64,000 bases of DNA, taken from contig NZ_CP107008.1 of the NCBI RefSeq assembly GCF_025725685.1, positions 992,001-1,056,000 on the forward strand, written 5' to 3'. Of this stretch, positions 28,265-36,365 are shown in pieces (within the stretch, counting starts at the first letter, position 1; every line of letters starts with the position of its first letter). Source of the stretch: Halomonas sp. M4R1S46. GTDB lineage: Bacteria; Pseudomonadota; Gammaproteobacteria; Pseudomonadales; Halomonadaceae. Below the pieces are notes generated by a model, which did not search any database, had not been told where the DNA came from, and saw only the letters and a program-made list of their open reading frames with translations. The translations under genes were made by a program, and so were the position numbers.

Positions 28265-28440
28265 CCCGCGCCGCTGGAGCGGGGGCAGGTCGCGCGCACC
28301 TCACCCGGCGCCGGGGCGGCCACGTCCTCGTTGTGGGTGACGCTGCGCTCGAGCTCCTCGCAGAAGGCGTCCAGCGCCTCGCTGGTGTGCCCCGGGCGGC
28401 GATGCAGCTCGATCTCCATCTGCCCCAGGGGCGGTAGCCC
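28265..28440 (-). pseudogene. Decayed C-terminal fragment, LysR-regulator-like
   Basis: On the minus strand an open stretch reads GCRIVGEAEGLPPLGQMEIE then LHRRPGHTSEALDAFCEEL, which resembles the last beta strand and helix of a LysR effector domain (pattern: LHRRPxHxSxALxAFxxxL). Nothing upstream on that strand in this gap gives a DNA-binding domain. I read it as a relic, with modest confidence. The rest of the 378-base gap to 28628 holds a GC-rich inverted repeat and the promoter of the next gene. Confidence 0.3.
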
Positions 28441-28537
28441 CTCTGCCTCGCCGACGATCCGACAGCCCGCCCGTCCCGCCCTGCGGGGCGGGCGCCTCGC
28501 GGGGCGGCCTCCCGCCCCCTCGCTTGTTCCCCGTCAA

Positions 28538-28566
28538 ATGACGCTCCCCCGGGGCGCTGCTAGGAT
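28538..28566 (+). promoter_or_regulatory. Candidate promoter of the phosphorylase/PRPP-synthetase-like operon
   Basis: ATGACG (28538-28543) and TAGGAT (28561-28566) are 17 bp apart, about 60 bases before the start codon at 28629. Confidence 0.4.
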
Positions 28567-28628
28567 GAAGCCATCCGTCATCCGGGTGACACGCCCGTGT
28601 TACCGGGGCGCCTCGCAGGGACGGCACC

Positions 28629-30212
28629 ATGATCCGAACCCCCGCCGACGAGGCCGCGTCCACCGAGGACCGCCTGTCGCCGCTCAAGCTGAAACGCGTC
28701 GGCATCGATACCTACCGGGAGAACGTGGCCTACATGCACCGGGAGTGCGACCGCTACCGGGCCGAGGGCTTCCAGGCGCTCGCCAAGGTGGAGGTGCGCG
28801 CCAACGGCCAGCGTATCCTCGCCACCCTCAACGTGGTGGACGACGCCGCGATCGTCGCCTGTGGGGAGCTGGGGCTCTCCGAGGATGCCTTCGCCACCCT
28901 GGGGGTGGCCGAGGGCCATCCGGTCAGCATCCTGCAGGCCGAGCCGCCGCCCTCGATTCCCGCCCTGCACCGCAAGATCGCCGGCGAGCGCCTGACCCGT
29001 GACGACTTCCGCCGGATCATCCAGGACATCGCCGAGCGGCGCTACTCGAAGATCGAGCTGACCGCCTTCGTGGTGGCCTGCGACCGCAACGAGCTCGACC
29101 GCGAGGAGGTGTTCTATCTCAGCGACGCCATGAGCCGGGTGGGGCGCCGGCTCGACTGGCACGAGCACCCGGTGGTCGACAAGCACTGCATCGGCGGCAT
29201 CCCTGGCAACCGCACCTCCATGCTGGTGGTGCCGATCGTCGCCGCCCACGGCCTGCTGTGCCCCAAGACCTCTTCCCGGGCCATCACCTCGCCCTCGGGG
29301 ACCGCCGACACCATGGAGGTGCTGGCCAGGGTCGACCTGCCCTTCGAGGAGTTGGGTAAGTTGGTGCGTACTCACCGGGGCTGCCTGGCCTGGGGCGGTA
29401 CCAGCCAGCTCTCGCCCGCCGACGATGTGCTGATCTCGGTGGAGCGCCCGCTCTCGGTGGATTCCCCGGGGCAGATGGTGGCCTCGATCCTCTCCAAGAA
29501 GGTCGCCGCCGGCTCCAGCCATCTGCTGCTCGACATCCCCATCGGCCCCCACGCGAAGGTGCGCTCCATGCCCGAGGCCCGCCGGCTGCGCAAGCTCTTC
29601 GAGTTCGTGGCCGGCCGCATGGGCCTGACCCTCGACGTGGTGATCACCGACGGCAGCCAGCCGGTGGGGCGGGGCATCGGCCCGGTGCTCGAGGCCAGGG
29701 ACGTGATGCGAGTGCTCACCAACCACCCGGATGCGCCCATGGACCTGCGCCAGAAGGCCCTGCGCCTGGCCGGGCGGATGCTGGAGTTCGATCCCGACGT
29801 GCGTGGCGGCGACGGCTTCGGGCTGGCCCGGGACATCCTCGATGCCGGTCGCGCCCTGGAGAAGATGCAGGCCATCATCACGGCCCAGGGTGCCAGGCCC
29901 TTCGATCCCGAGCATCCGCCATTGGCGCCGCACCGCGTGGAAGTGACCGCTCGCTCCAGCGGGGTGGTGACCGCCATCGACAACCTGCAGCTGGCGCGCA
30001 TCGCCCGGCTCGCCGGGGCGCCCCGGGCCATCGGCGCCGGCGTCGACGTGCTGGCGCGGATCGGCGATGCGGTGGAAACCGGCCAGCCGCTGTACCGGGT
30101 CTACGCCGCCTATCCCAACGAACTGACCTTCTCCCGTCAGGCCAGCGAGCGCGACGACGGCTACGCCATCGGCCAGCCTGACCAGATCACCCGACTCAAT
30201 GTGGAATGCTGA
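28629..30212 (+). CDS. Thymidine/AMP phosphorylase family protein (type 2)
   Basis: The 527-residue protein belongs to the nucleoside phosphorylase group that includes archaeal AMP phosphorylase and bacterial 'putative thymidine phosphorylase'. It has an N-terminal barrel-like domain of ~90 residues that short DeoA lacks. HPVVDKHCIGGIPGNRTSML and SSRAITSPSGTADTMEVLA match the AMP-phosphorylase form of the family signature. DGSQPVGRGIGPVLEARDV and the C-terminal barrel-sandwich follow. It may phosphorolyse nucleoside monophosphates to ribose 1,5-bisphosphate rather than act on thymidine. The stop overlaps the start of the PRPP-synthetase-like gene (ATGCTGATG), so the two are coupled. Confidence 0.85.
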   Translation: MIRTPADEAASTEDRLSPLKLKRVGIDTYRENVAYMHRECDRYRAEGFQALAKVEVRANGQRILATLNVVDDAAIVACGELGLSEDAFATLGVAEGHPVSILQAEPPPSIPALHRKIAGERLTRDDFRRIIQDIAERRYSKIELTAFVVACDRNELDREEVFYLSDAMSRVGRRLDWHEHPVVDKHCIGGIPGNRTSMLVVPIVAAHGLLCPKTSSRAITSPSGTADTMEVLARVDLPFEELGKLVRTHRGCLAWGGTSQLSPADDVLISVERPLSVDSPGQMVASILSKKVAAGSSHLLLDIPIGPHAKVRSMPEARRLRKLFEFVAGRMGLTLDVVITDGSQPVGRGIGPVLEARDVMRVLTNHPDAPMDLRQKALRLAGRMLEFDPDVRGGDGFGLARDILDAGRALEKMQAIITAQGARPFDPEHPPLAPHRVEVTARSSGVVTAIDNLQLARIARLAGAPRAIGAGVDVLARIGDAVETGQPLYRVYAAYPNELTFSRQASERDDGYAIGQPDQITRLNVEC

Positions 30213-31117
30213 TGACTCCCGTGCTGCTGCATTGCGACGACGAGGCGGCCGCCGCCAATGGCCTGGCCGAGTCCGCCGGGCTCCAGGCTAAGGCAGTGGC
30301 ACGTCACCGCTTTCCCGACGACGAGCTGCGCCTGACGCTGCCCTTCCCCGACGCCCATGCCTTTCCCGAGACCCTGGTGGTCTACCGCAGCCTCGACCGC
30401 CCCAACGACAAGCTCATCGAGCTGCTGCTGATCGCCCGCCATGCCCGCGAGCAGGGCGTGCGCCACCTGGTGCTGGTGTCGCCCTATCTCGCCTACATGC
30501 GCCAGGACATCGCCTTCCATCCCGGCGAGGTGGTCAGCCAGCCGCTGATCGGCCACTTCCTCGCCGAGATGTTCGATGCCGTGATCACCATCGACCCGCA
30601 CCTGCACCGCATCGACCGCCTCGACCAGGCGATTCCCCTCAGGCATGCCATCGCGCTCTCCGGCGCCCCGCGGCTCGCCGAGCTGATCGCCGAGAAGCGT
30701 GATAATCCGCTGCTGGTCGGCCCCGACGCCGAGTCGCGCCAATGGGTGCAGAGCGCGGCCGCGGTGACCGGCTTCGCCTTCGGCGTGTGCCACAAGACCC
30801 GCAACGGCGACCACGACGTGGCGATCACGCTGCCCGAGCTGGAGGTGGCAGGCCGGCAAGTGGTACTGATGGACGACGTGGCGAGCTCCGGCCATACCGT
30901 CGCCCGCGCTGCCGAGGCCCTGCTCGCCGCCGGGGCGGCCACGGTGGACGTGGCGCTGACCCATGCGCTCTTCGCCGGCAATGCCATGGACGTGATCGAG
31001 GCCGCCGGGGTGGGGGAGGTGTGGAGCACCGACTGCATCGCCCACGCGAGCAACGCCATCCCCATGGCCCCGGTGCTGGCCAAGGCCCTTGATCGGGTAT
31101 TGACCGAATTATCCTGA
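30206..31117 (+). CDS. Ribose-phosphate pyrophosphokinase-like protein
   Basis: The 303-residue protein is a divergent member of the PRPP synthetase family. Recognisable segments are FPDDELRLTLP, RPNDKLIELLLIARHAREQG, LVSPYLAYMRQDIAFHPGE, VITIDPHLHRIDRL and the PRPP-loop-like LMDDVASSGHTVARAA. Housekeeping Prs has DLHA and a DDxxDTxGT loop; here DPHL and DDVASSGHT stand instead, so the substrate may differ. Translation is coupled to the phosphorylase upstream, suggesting that the two enzymes handle ribose phosphate released from nucleotides. The start may be ATG 30206 or ATG 30212. Confidence 0.8.
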   Translation: MLMTPVLLHCDDEAAAANGLAESAGLQAKAVARHRFPDDELRLTLPFPDAHAFPETLVVYRSLDRPNDKLIELLLIARHAREQGVRHLVLVSPYLAYMRQDIAFHPGEVVSQPLIGHFLAEMFDAVITIDPHLHRIDRLDQAIPLRHAIALSGAPRLAELIAEKRDNPLLVGPDAESRQWVQSAAAVTGFAFGVCHKTRNGDHDVAITLPELEVAGRQVVLMDDVASSGHTVARAAEALLAAGAATVDVALTHALFAGNAMDVIEAAGVGEVWSTDCIAHASNAIPMAPVLAKALDRVLTELS

Positions 31118-31295
31118 AGGACGTTCCAGGTGAGTGAAACGGTGAGGAAACCGGGTGGCCATGTGGTGTTCCAAAGCGGCCCGTGCGGGAAAGGCTGCTG
31201 ACACCATGATCCCTGTCATGCCGCCAAGCTATACTTAAAGTTCATGTGAAGTTTGATCACTGCTTTTCCTGAAGCAGACAAAAGAGAAAACTCAT

Positions 31296-31558
31296 ATGAA
31301 GCTCGACATTCAGTTGTTTTCGCTGGCTTGCGGCATGATGTTGGGTTAAGGCTGTTCTGCCTTACTTGGTGGACCATCACACTTGATGGGGCGACAGGGG
31401 AACCCTCCCTCATCGACAGGCTCTACCGTGGTTGTGCGATCTTACCTATCGGAAGGGTAATAGGCTTGATATGGGCAGCTTTCGATGGCTTGATAGGAGG
31501 TGCCATGTTTTCTTGGCTCTACCATAAAATGACTGGTTCTGTAGATTTCAAGAAGTAA
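31296..31558 (+). pseudogene. Frameshifted small holin-like membrane protein gene
   Basis: The ATG at 31296 opens MKLDIQLFSLACGMMLG and stops at TAA after 17 codons. Shifting one base at the GGGTTAAGG site continues LFCLTWWTITLDGATGEPS, then LIDRLYRGCAILPIGRVIG and LIWAAFDGLIGGAMFSWLYH, to 31558. Joined, the parts make an ~85-residue protein with two membrane segments of the kind annotated in halomonads as bacteriophage holin. A one-base deletion is the simplest reading. A TATACT box lies at 31230-31235. It marks the start of the lower-GC island. Confidence 0.55.
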
Positions 31559-31811
31559 CAAGAATCAAGCGCATAACAGGTTTCCGGAAAACGATGCGCT
31601 GAATCAGCGCGCCTCGGCTCAAGCCTGGGGTGTCGAGTTGCCAACAATGAAGCCTTCCTGCTCTCCGATTGCACCGGTAAAATGCAGTCACATGGCGATT
31701 GTCGAAGCCGCTCCCACCAATCCCACCCCCTCATCTATACTCTCTATATCACTCACGATCTGATCGCCGGATGTATACCGCTTGTCGCGGTGGGCGGCGA
31801 GGAGTCCCTGC
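31559..31811. other. Intergenic stretch, no gene seen
   Basis: This gap contains a small inverted repeat, GCGCT-GAATC-AGCGC (near 31596-31612). I see no gene or clear promoter. Composition is lower in GC than the flanking chromosome. Confidence 0.5.
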
Positions 31812-32357
31812 ATGGCCAAACCCAAGCAGCACGACAGTGACTTTCTGCTACGCAAGGCCGATGACGCTGATATTCCTACCCTGGTCGAGTTTCTTTCCAA
31901 GCTGGCCCAGCATGTGGCGGGGTCGCAGACGCAGCGATTGAAAACCAAGGAACGTCAACGGTTGGTGGAGGCACTTGCCAGTGCACTGGCGGATACGGAC
32001 AAGCTGATTATCGTGGCAGAGGTGCCGGGTTACGGCCTCGTGGGCATGGGGGATGTGGCCGTATGGCGAAACGAGGGCATTTGGGAGCAGGCGAGCGCAG
32101 AGGTCGAAAAATCCGGGTTTATCGATGATGTATGGGTGGAACCGGAATACAGGAAACGTGGTATTTTTACTGCCATCCTCTGGGAGTTGGTGGCCTTTGC
32201 CGAGCACCAGGGCGCGCAGGAGCTGGTTCTGGAATATTCGCTCGCCAATCAAGAGGCCAAAGCGACCTGGAAAACATTGGGCTTTAAACCCACTGGCGTG
32301 CGCGCAGCGGCATTTACCGGAAATGTCAAAAAGATATTGACCGATCGATCCTCCTGA
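31812..32357 (+). CDS. GNAT family N-acetyltransferase
   Basis: The 181-residue acetyltransferase has the GNAT layout: FLLRKADDADIPTLVEFLSK, the central strand YGLVGMGDVAVW, then IDDVWVEPEYRKRGIFTAILWELVAFAEHQGA with the acetyl-CoA loop (here RKRGIF, short of the full Q/R-x-x-G-x-G/A), and the final ANQEAKATWKTLGFKPTG. The substrate is unknown. The start ATG 31812 follows AGGAG (31800-31804). It is intact among decaying neighbours, with a less GC-biased codon use. Confidence 0.82.
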   Translation: MAKPKQHDSDFLLRKADDADIPTLVEFLSKLAQHVAGSQTQRLKTKERQRLVEALASALADTDKLIIVAEVPGYGLVGMGDVAVWRNEGIWEQASAEVEKSGFIDDVWVEPEYRKRGIFTAILWELVAFAEHQGAQELVLEYSLANQEAKATWKTLGFKPTGVRAAAFTGNVKKILTDRSS

Positions 32358-32576
32358 GGGCCTCACTAACGACCCGTTGGCATACACGACTCATTTCAGC
32401 TCCATGCGAAACCGAAATCGTACGGCCATTTTTCTGGCGAAGCCTGTCTGATTCGATTTAAGGCGGGACGCCCGGCAAATGCAGTCGGCACGACCATCGA
32501 TGTTATGCTGTCGAATCATACTCGATTGTAATGAATGTCAGCGGGTTGGACTGTGATCGGTATGCGGTAAGCCCGA

Positions 32577-33033
32577 ATGGACGCGCAGGCGCGTTCATCC
32601 AATCATAGGATGGGTAAGCTAATAACGGGCGACAAATCCAAGGTTAAACTGGATGCTGTCCACCGCGTACTTGCTGCAATATTTTGGGGAGACCATCGTC
32701 CCAAGGAAATTGTAGAGCGCATGGTGGCTGGAGCCGTTTGTTTCAGTCTTTGCCGTGGAGCCAAGCGAATGGGTGTTGGGCGTGCAGTCACCGACAGTGC
32801 TACGTTTACTCGGATAGTCGACACTGTGATTGAGCTAGAGTATCGAGATGCAGGCCTAGGGACGTGGATGATGGAGTTCTTGGTTGCGCATCCAGACATC
32901 GAGGTACTCCAAGGGTGTTGCAAATACGGGATGCTCAGGGTTGTATGAGAAGTGTGACTGCTCTGGAAACAGTGCTCTCATGAGCACCAAACTCACTGAG
33001 TTATCACAAGGCGCAGCAGTACGCGGCCGGTGA
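32577..33033 (+). pseudogene. Frameshifted GNAT acetyltransferase
   Basis: The frame from 32577 (or ATG 32610) to 32948 reads a GNAT core: KVKLDAVHRVLAAIFWGD, RPKEIVERMVAGAVCFSL, VTDSATFTRIVDTVIELEYR, DAGLGTWMMEFLVAHPDIEVLQ. It then breaks at CCKYGMLRVV and stops. In the next frame the expected closing motif continues as GLYEKCDCSGNSALMSTKL (from about 32938) to TGA at 33031-33033. The family normally ends ...HGLYEKYGF..., so a one-base indel near 32920-32940 truncates the enzyme. The acetyl-CoA loop is also altered (YRDAGLG). It is probably inactive. Confidence 0.65.
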
Positions 33034-33157
33034 CCGCCGGACACCCTTTCCATCGCGGCTTCGCCTCCATTCCAAGGGTGTCGCTGTGCTCAGCGTTATG
33101 CACATTGGGGACCTTCTCCCAGGGGCACTACCAGGAAAAACCAATGAGGATGAGCTC

Positions 33158-33511
33158 ATGCGGAAAGTGATTGTCGGCGCCATGGTTTCACTGGACGGCG
33201 TCATGCAGGCGCCAGGCGGACCCCAGGAAGATCCGACCGGCGGATTCAGCTACGGCGGCTGGCTTGCGAGCGACATCGTCGACGAGATCAATATGTTCAC
33301 ATTCCCGATCGTTCTCGGGGAAGGCAAGAAATTGTTTGACGATGGCGCGAAGACAGCGGCGTTCAGACTGAACGCCAGTCGAGTGTCGCCTAACGGAATT
33401 GTGATCGCGCAGTATGTGCGCGCCGGCGCGGTGAAAACCGGCGACTATGCCATGGATCCTCCCACGCAGGCGGAAGTTGCACGGCGTGATAAAATGCAGC
33501 GGGAGGGTTAG
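33158..33511 (+). pseudogene. Dihydrofolate-reductase-like (RibD C-terminal) gene with internal deletion
   Basis: The 117-residue frame begins in register with the family (MRKVIVGAMVSLDGVMQAPG, then GGFSYGGWLASD) and jumps straight to a segment from the far end (IVDEINMFTFPIVLGEGKKL, then LNASRVSPNGIVIAQYVRAG). Full-length relatives are about 200 residues; roughly 90-100 from the middle, including much of the NADPH-binding part, are missing without a frame change. It has a good ribosome site (GAGGATGAG) and could still be translated. I call it a deletion derivative. Confidence 0.65.
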
Positions 33512-33638
33512 TAGTCTGCGTCGAAACGCTGGCTGCCTTCGCTGTGGATTGAACTCATCACCACGGCGGCGCATAATCAAGGCACTGCAGACGGGCAGCC
33601 AAACCGCTACGCGGATTGCCTGTCGCTGAGTCCTGAGT

Positions 33639-33790
33639 TCAACCAATAAGTGCAGTATCTGCAGTGTTCAGGGCTCCTGAGTATCCCGACAGGAACACCT
33701 GGGGCGGTGTCCGATAGCCGAGCCGTTTCCTCGGTCGAGCATACGGCTTCTCGACGACCGATCGTACCTCGTGATCGGGGAAAGCCCCCG
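33639..33790 (-). pseudogene. IS30-like transposase C-terminal remnant
   Basis: On the minus strand one frame ends EKPYARPRKRLGYRTPPQVF then LSGYSGALNTADTALIG and a stop at 33639-33641. RPRKRLGYRTPxxVF is the conserved C-terminal motif of IS30-type integrase transposases. Further upstream on that strand the similarity is lost within the AFPDHEVRSV stretch, and no catalytic core is present. No element ends could be defined. Confidence 0.6.
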
Positions 33791-33863
33791 ATTTCCGGGA
33801 AGAATAACCCAATTATGAAGCGTGCAGTTTGCTCGCAGTAACACACACATTGCAGGAGGCATC

Positions 33864-34250
33864 GTGATTGTCATTTATGGCATCAAGGAACACCTGAATC
33901 CGGTCAAGGCACAGCTCTCTGACGTCATCCACGGTTGCATGCAATCAGTGCTGGGGATGCCGGAAGACAAGAAGGCTCATCGCTTTGTTCCCTTGGAGGC
34001 CGAGGATTTCTACTATCCTGGCGGCAGAAGTTCCGCCTACACGGTCATCGAAATCAATATGATGCAGGGGCGCTCTGCGGATACCCAAAAGGCCCTGATT
34101 AAAGAGTTGTTCAAAGAAATTGAATCGGACGTTGGCATTGCATCGGTAGATGTGGAAGTGACTATCAAGGAACAGCCAGCCCACTGCTGGGGCTTTCGCG
34201 GCATGACCGGAGACGAGGTGCGTGATCTCAAGTACTCGGTCGAGGTGTGA
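33864..34250 (+). CDS. Tautomerase-superfamily-like protein lacking Pro1
   Basis: The 128-residue protein resembles the larger tautomerase family members: VIYGIKEHLNPVKAQLSDVI, LGMPEDKKAHRFVPLEAEDF, YTVIEINMMQGRSADTQKAL, IKELFKEIESDVGIASVDVE. Working tautomerases use an N-terminal proline exposed after removal of Met. Here the GTG start at 33864 (with GGAGG upstream) gives Met-Ile-Val, with no proline. Either it has lost tautomerase activity or it has another function. It lies at the end of the lower-GC island. Confidence 0.65.
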   Translation: MIVIYGIKEHLNPVKAQLSDVIHGCMQSVLGMPEDKKAHRFVPLEAEDFYYPGGRSSAYTVIEINMMQGRSADTQKALIKELFKEIESDVGIASVDVEVTIKEQPAHCWGFRGMTGDEVRDLKYSVEV

Positions 34251-34431
34251 CGGGACGGTCAACCGGTCGTCGACAGGGTGCTGTCTTGAGTTTCCTCCAC
34301 TGCGCTCCGGCGTCAGTTACCACAGGCGCTATATCAGTTTACGCTGTAAGTCCGTTCGCGGCCGATGGCTACTGGATATGGCTTATGGCACACTCCCCCT
34401 TGATTCCAACGATCCCATCAGCAGGAGCGAT

Positions 34432-34755
34432 ATGAGCGAAGAACTCGCTGATTTTGAAGAGCAGATGTCCCGGGAGATCAATGCCTTCCTGGATGCCGAC
34501 CCGCCCGGCGCCAGGCCCACCCAGGCCAGGAGAGCCCCATCCCGGCCGCAGGACCCCGGCCAGTCGGCCAAGGCGATGAAGACGGGCCATGTCGTCAAGC
34601 TCGCCGTACGCACCAAGCAACTGGAGATGGACACCGTCTTCGAGCATCACTCCTCCAGCATCTCCCGGCTCGAGGCCCAGATGGAGGCCGAGAAGGCGGC
34701 TCGCCAGGCCGGGTATCCCATCATCGGCTACGTGGTCGACATCCAGCGGCTCTGA
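34432..34755 (+). CDS. Small hypothetical protein, 107 aa
   Basis: This soluble protein is of no recognised family. An acidic N-terminus (SEELADFEEQMSREINAFLD) leads through a Pro/Arg-rich linker to a helical C-terminal half (HHSSSISRLEAQMEAEKAARQAG) ending YPIIGYVVDIQRL. The start ATG 34432 has AGGAG at 34423-34427. The gap 34251-34431 holds no other gene I can support. Confidence 0.6.
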   Translation: MSEELADFEEQMSREINAFLDADPPGARPTQARRAPSRPQDPGQSAKAMKTGHVVKLAVRTKQLEMDTVFEHHSSSISRLEAQMEAEKAARQAGYPIIGYVVDIQRL

Positions 34756-34900
34756 CCCTCCCGGAGCGCGCCTGGGTGACCCGGGCGATGAAGTGGTAGC
34801 CATGACCCTGCCCACCGCTGGACCCCGACCATCGGGACGGCGACGCCGCGTGCCGATGAGCGTGATGTCCCGGAGACCACCACTGCCAAGGGAGGAGAGC

Positions 34901-35185
34901 ATGAGGCTATTCGACAGGGACCGCCGCGAGGAGAACCCCCACACTCGGCGGCTCTATGCTGCCTGGGAACTGGTCTACACCCTCGTCGACTTCGGCGCGG
35001 CCGCGGCCTTCCTCGTCGGCTCGGTGCTGTTCCTCTACGAGAGCCTGCAGACCAGTGCGACCTGGTGCTTCATCGTCGGCTCGGCCCTGTTCGCCTTCAA
35101 GCCCACCATCCGTATCTGTCGCGACATCAAGCTGGCCTCGATGGGCGATGTGCAAGAACTCGAGAAGGAGGAGCGGGGAAGCTGA
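34901..35185 (+). CDS. YrhK-domain membrane protein
   Basis: The 94-residue protein has two membrane helices (LVYTLVDFGAAAAFLVGSVLFL and TWCFIVGSALFAFKPTIRI) matching the YrhK domain, ending in a charged cytoplasmic tail. The domain's function is unknown. GGAGGAG at 34891-34897 fixes the ATG at 34901. It is convergent with the M48 protease gene. Confidence 0.8.
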   Translation: MRLFDRDRREENPHTRRLYAAWELVYTLVDFGAAAAFLVGSVLFLYESLQTSATWCFIVGSALFAFKPTIRICRDIKLASMGDVQELEKEERGS

Positions 35186-35230
35186 GCGCCTCCCCGCAGC
35201 CCCGGTGTGGCTTGACCAGGCCGGCGCGGC

Positions 35231-36199
35231 TCAGCGGTGCCGACGCAGGAACCAGTGATGGCCGCCCAGCGCGCCGGGCCGCTGGTGGATCCTCGGTCGC
35301 CGGCCGTGGTGGCGTTGCAGCCCGGGATGCGGGGCGAGCCCGTGGCGCTCGCCGTCGATGTCGAACAGTCGCTGGATGCGCTCCTCGGTGGGCGGGTGGG
35401 TGCGCAGCCAGTCGAGCCCGGCGGGCTGCTGTCGGCCGAAGATCGTCGATAGCCAGCGGCTGTGGTAGCGCTCCAGCTCGGCCAGCGCCGAGGCCAGGCC
35501 CTCGGGGTCGCCGGTGAGGGCCACCGCCTCCAGGTCGGCCTTGTACTCGCGGTTGCGGGAGAGCGCCAGCGACAGCAGGGTGCTCAGGGTGGGCGCCACG
35601 GCCACCAGCAGCAGGGGCAGCCAGGGAAAGGCCAGTTCGCCGGCGGCCACCAGCGGCAGGCTCGCGAGCAGGGCCACCTGCACTACCAGGGTCAGCCACA
35701 GGGTGAGCCGGGTCATGGCCGCCGCCATGGACATCACCCGGGTGTCGCCGTGGCGCAGGTGGCTCGTCTCGTGGGCCAGCACGCCGGCCAGCTCGCGCAT
35801 CGACAGCGAGTGCAGCAGCCCCTCGGTGACGGCGATGCCGCCATCCCGCCAGGTGCCGACGGCGAAGGCATTGAGATCGGGCGAGGGCACGTAGAAGAGC
35901 TGGGGGGCGATGGGCAGGTCGGCGCGGGCGTAGAGGTGAGCGAGCACCTCGTAGAGCTCGGGGGCCTGGTGGCGGCGTAGCATGCCGGCCCCGGCATTGG
36001 TCAGGATCACCCGCACGGGCATCCAGCTGCTCAGCAGGCTGGAGAACACCACCGCGGTCAGCGAGATCAGCACGCCCCCGGGGCCGGCGAGCAGGTAGCC
36101 GGGCACGGAGAGCGACAGCGCCAGGCCGCCCATGATCAGCAGGGTCTGCACGGCGTTGGTCAGCCGGTTGCGCCATAGTCGGTCGCGTCGCAGTGTCAT
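35231..36199 (-). CDS. M48 family membrane zinc metalloprotease (HtpX-like)
   Basis: The 322-residue protease has two N-terminal membrane helices (TLLIMGGLALSLSVPGYLLA and GVLISLTAVVFSSLLSSWM), the zinc site HETSH at residues 143-147, a second helical pair, and the third ligand region NREYKADLEAV further on. HtpX-type enzymes degrade misfolded inner-membrane proteins. The C-terminus is unusually rich in His and Arg (HPGLQRHHGRRPRIHQRPG). The start ATG at 36199 is preferred over an upstream in-frame ATG because the membrane segments follow it directly. Confidence 0.85.
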   Translation of the reverse strand: MTLRRDRLWRNRLTNAVQTLLIMGGLALSLSVPGYLLAGPGGVLISLTAVVFSSLLSSWMPVRVILTNAGAGMLRRHQAPELYEVLAHLYARADLPIAPQLFYVPSPDLNAFAVGTWRDGGIAVTEGLLHSLSMRELAGVLAHETSHLRHGDTRVMSMAAAMTRLTLWLTLVVQVALLASLPLVAAGELAFPWLPLLLVAVAPTLSTLLSLALSRNREYKADLEAVALTGDPEGLASALAELERYHSRWLSTIFGRQQPAGLDWLRTHPPTEERIQRLFDIDGERHGLAPHPGLQRHHGRRPRIHQRPGALGGHHWFLRRHR

Positions 36200-36365
36200 G
36201 GTGTGCCTCGTCGTGGCTCGCTTTCTCACCCTAGCTCCCAGGGACGTTGACCGAATAGTCACGGAAACGCTCCCTGCCCCCCAACACCAGGCGAGCTATA
36301 CTTCACGTCGGCTATCGCATGATCTGTCGGACGGTGACTGGCCGATGCGCCGCGATGGAGGAGCC

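Noticed and set aside
28441..28500. GC-rich inverted repeat CCCGCC...GGCGGG as a terminator
   Set aside because: No T run on either strand and no gene ending close by in the right direction.
33515..33651. Open stretch on the plus strand reading ...TTAAHNQGTADGQPNRY and ending in TAA
   Set aside because: No start codon, no family resemblance and only about 45 codons; it may be a relic but cannot be supported.
31118..33860. Integron gene-cassette array (small GNAT and reductase genes with hairpins between them)
   Set aside because: Some gaps have inverted repeats and GTTATGC-like ends, but no pair of RYYYAAC / GTTRRRY core sites at attC spacing was found, gene orientations fit poorly and no integrase is in the window.
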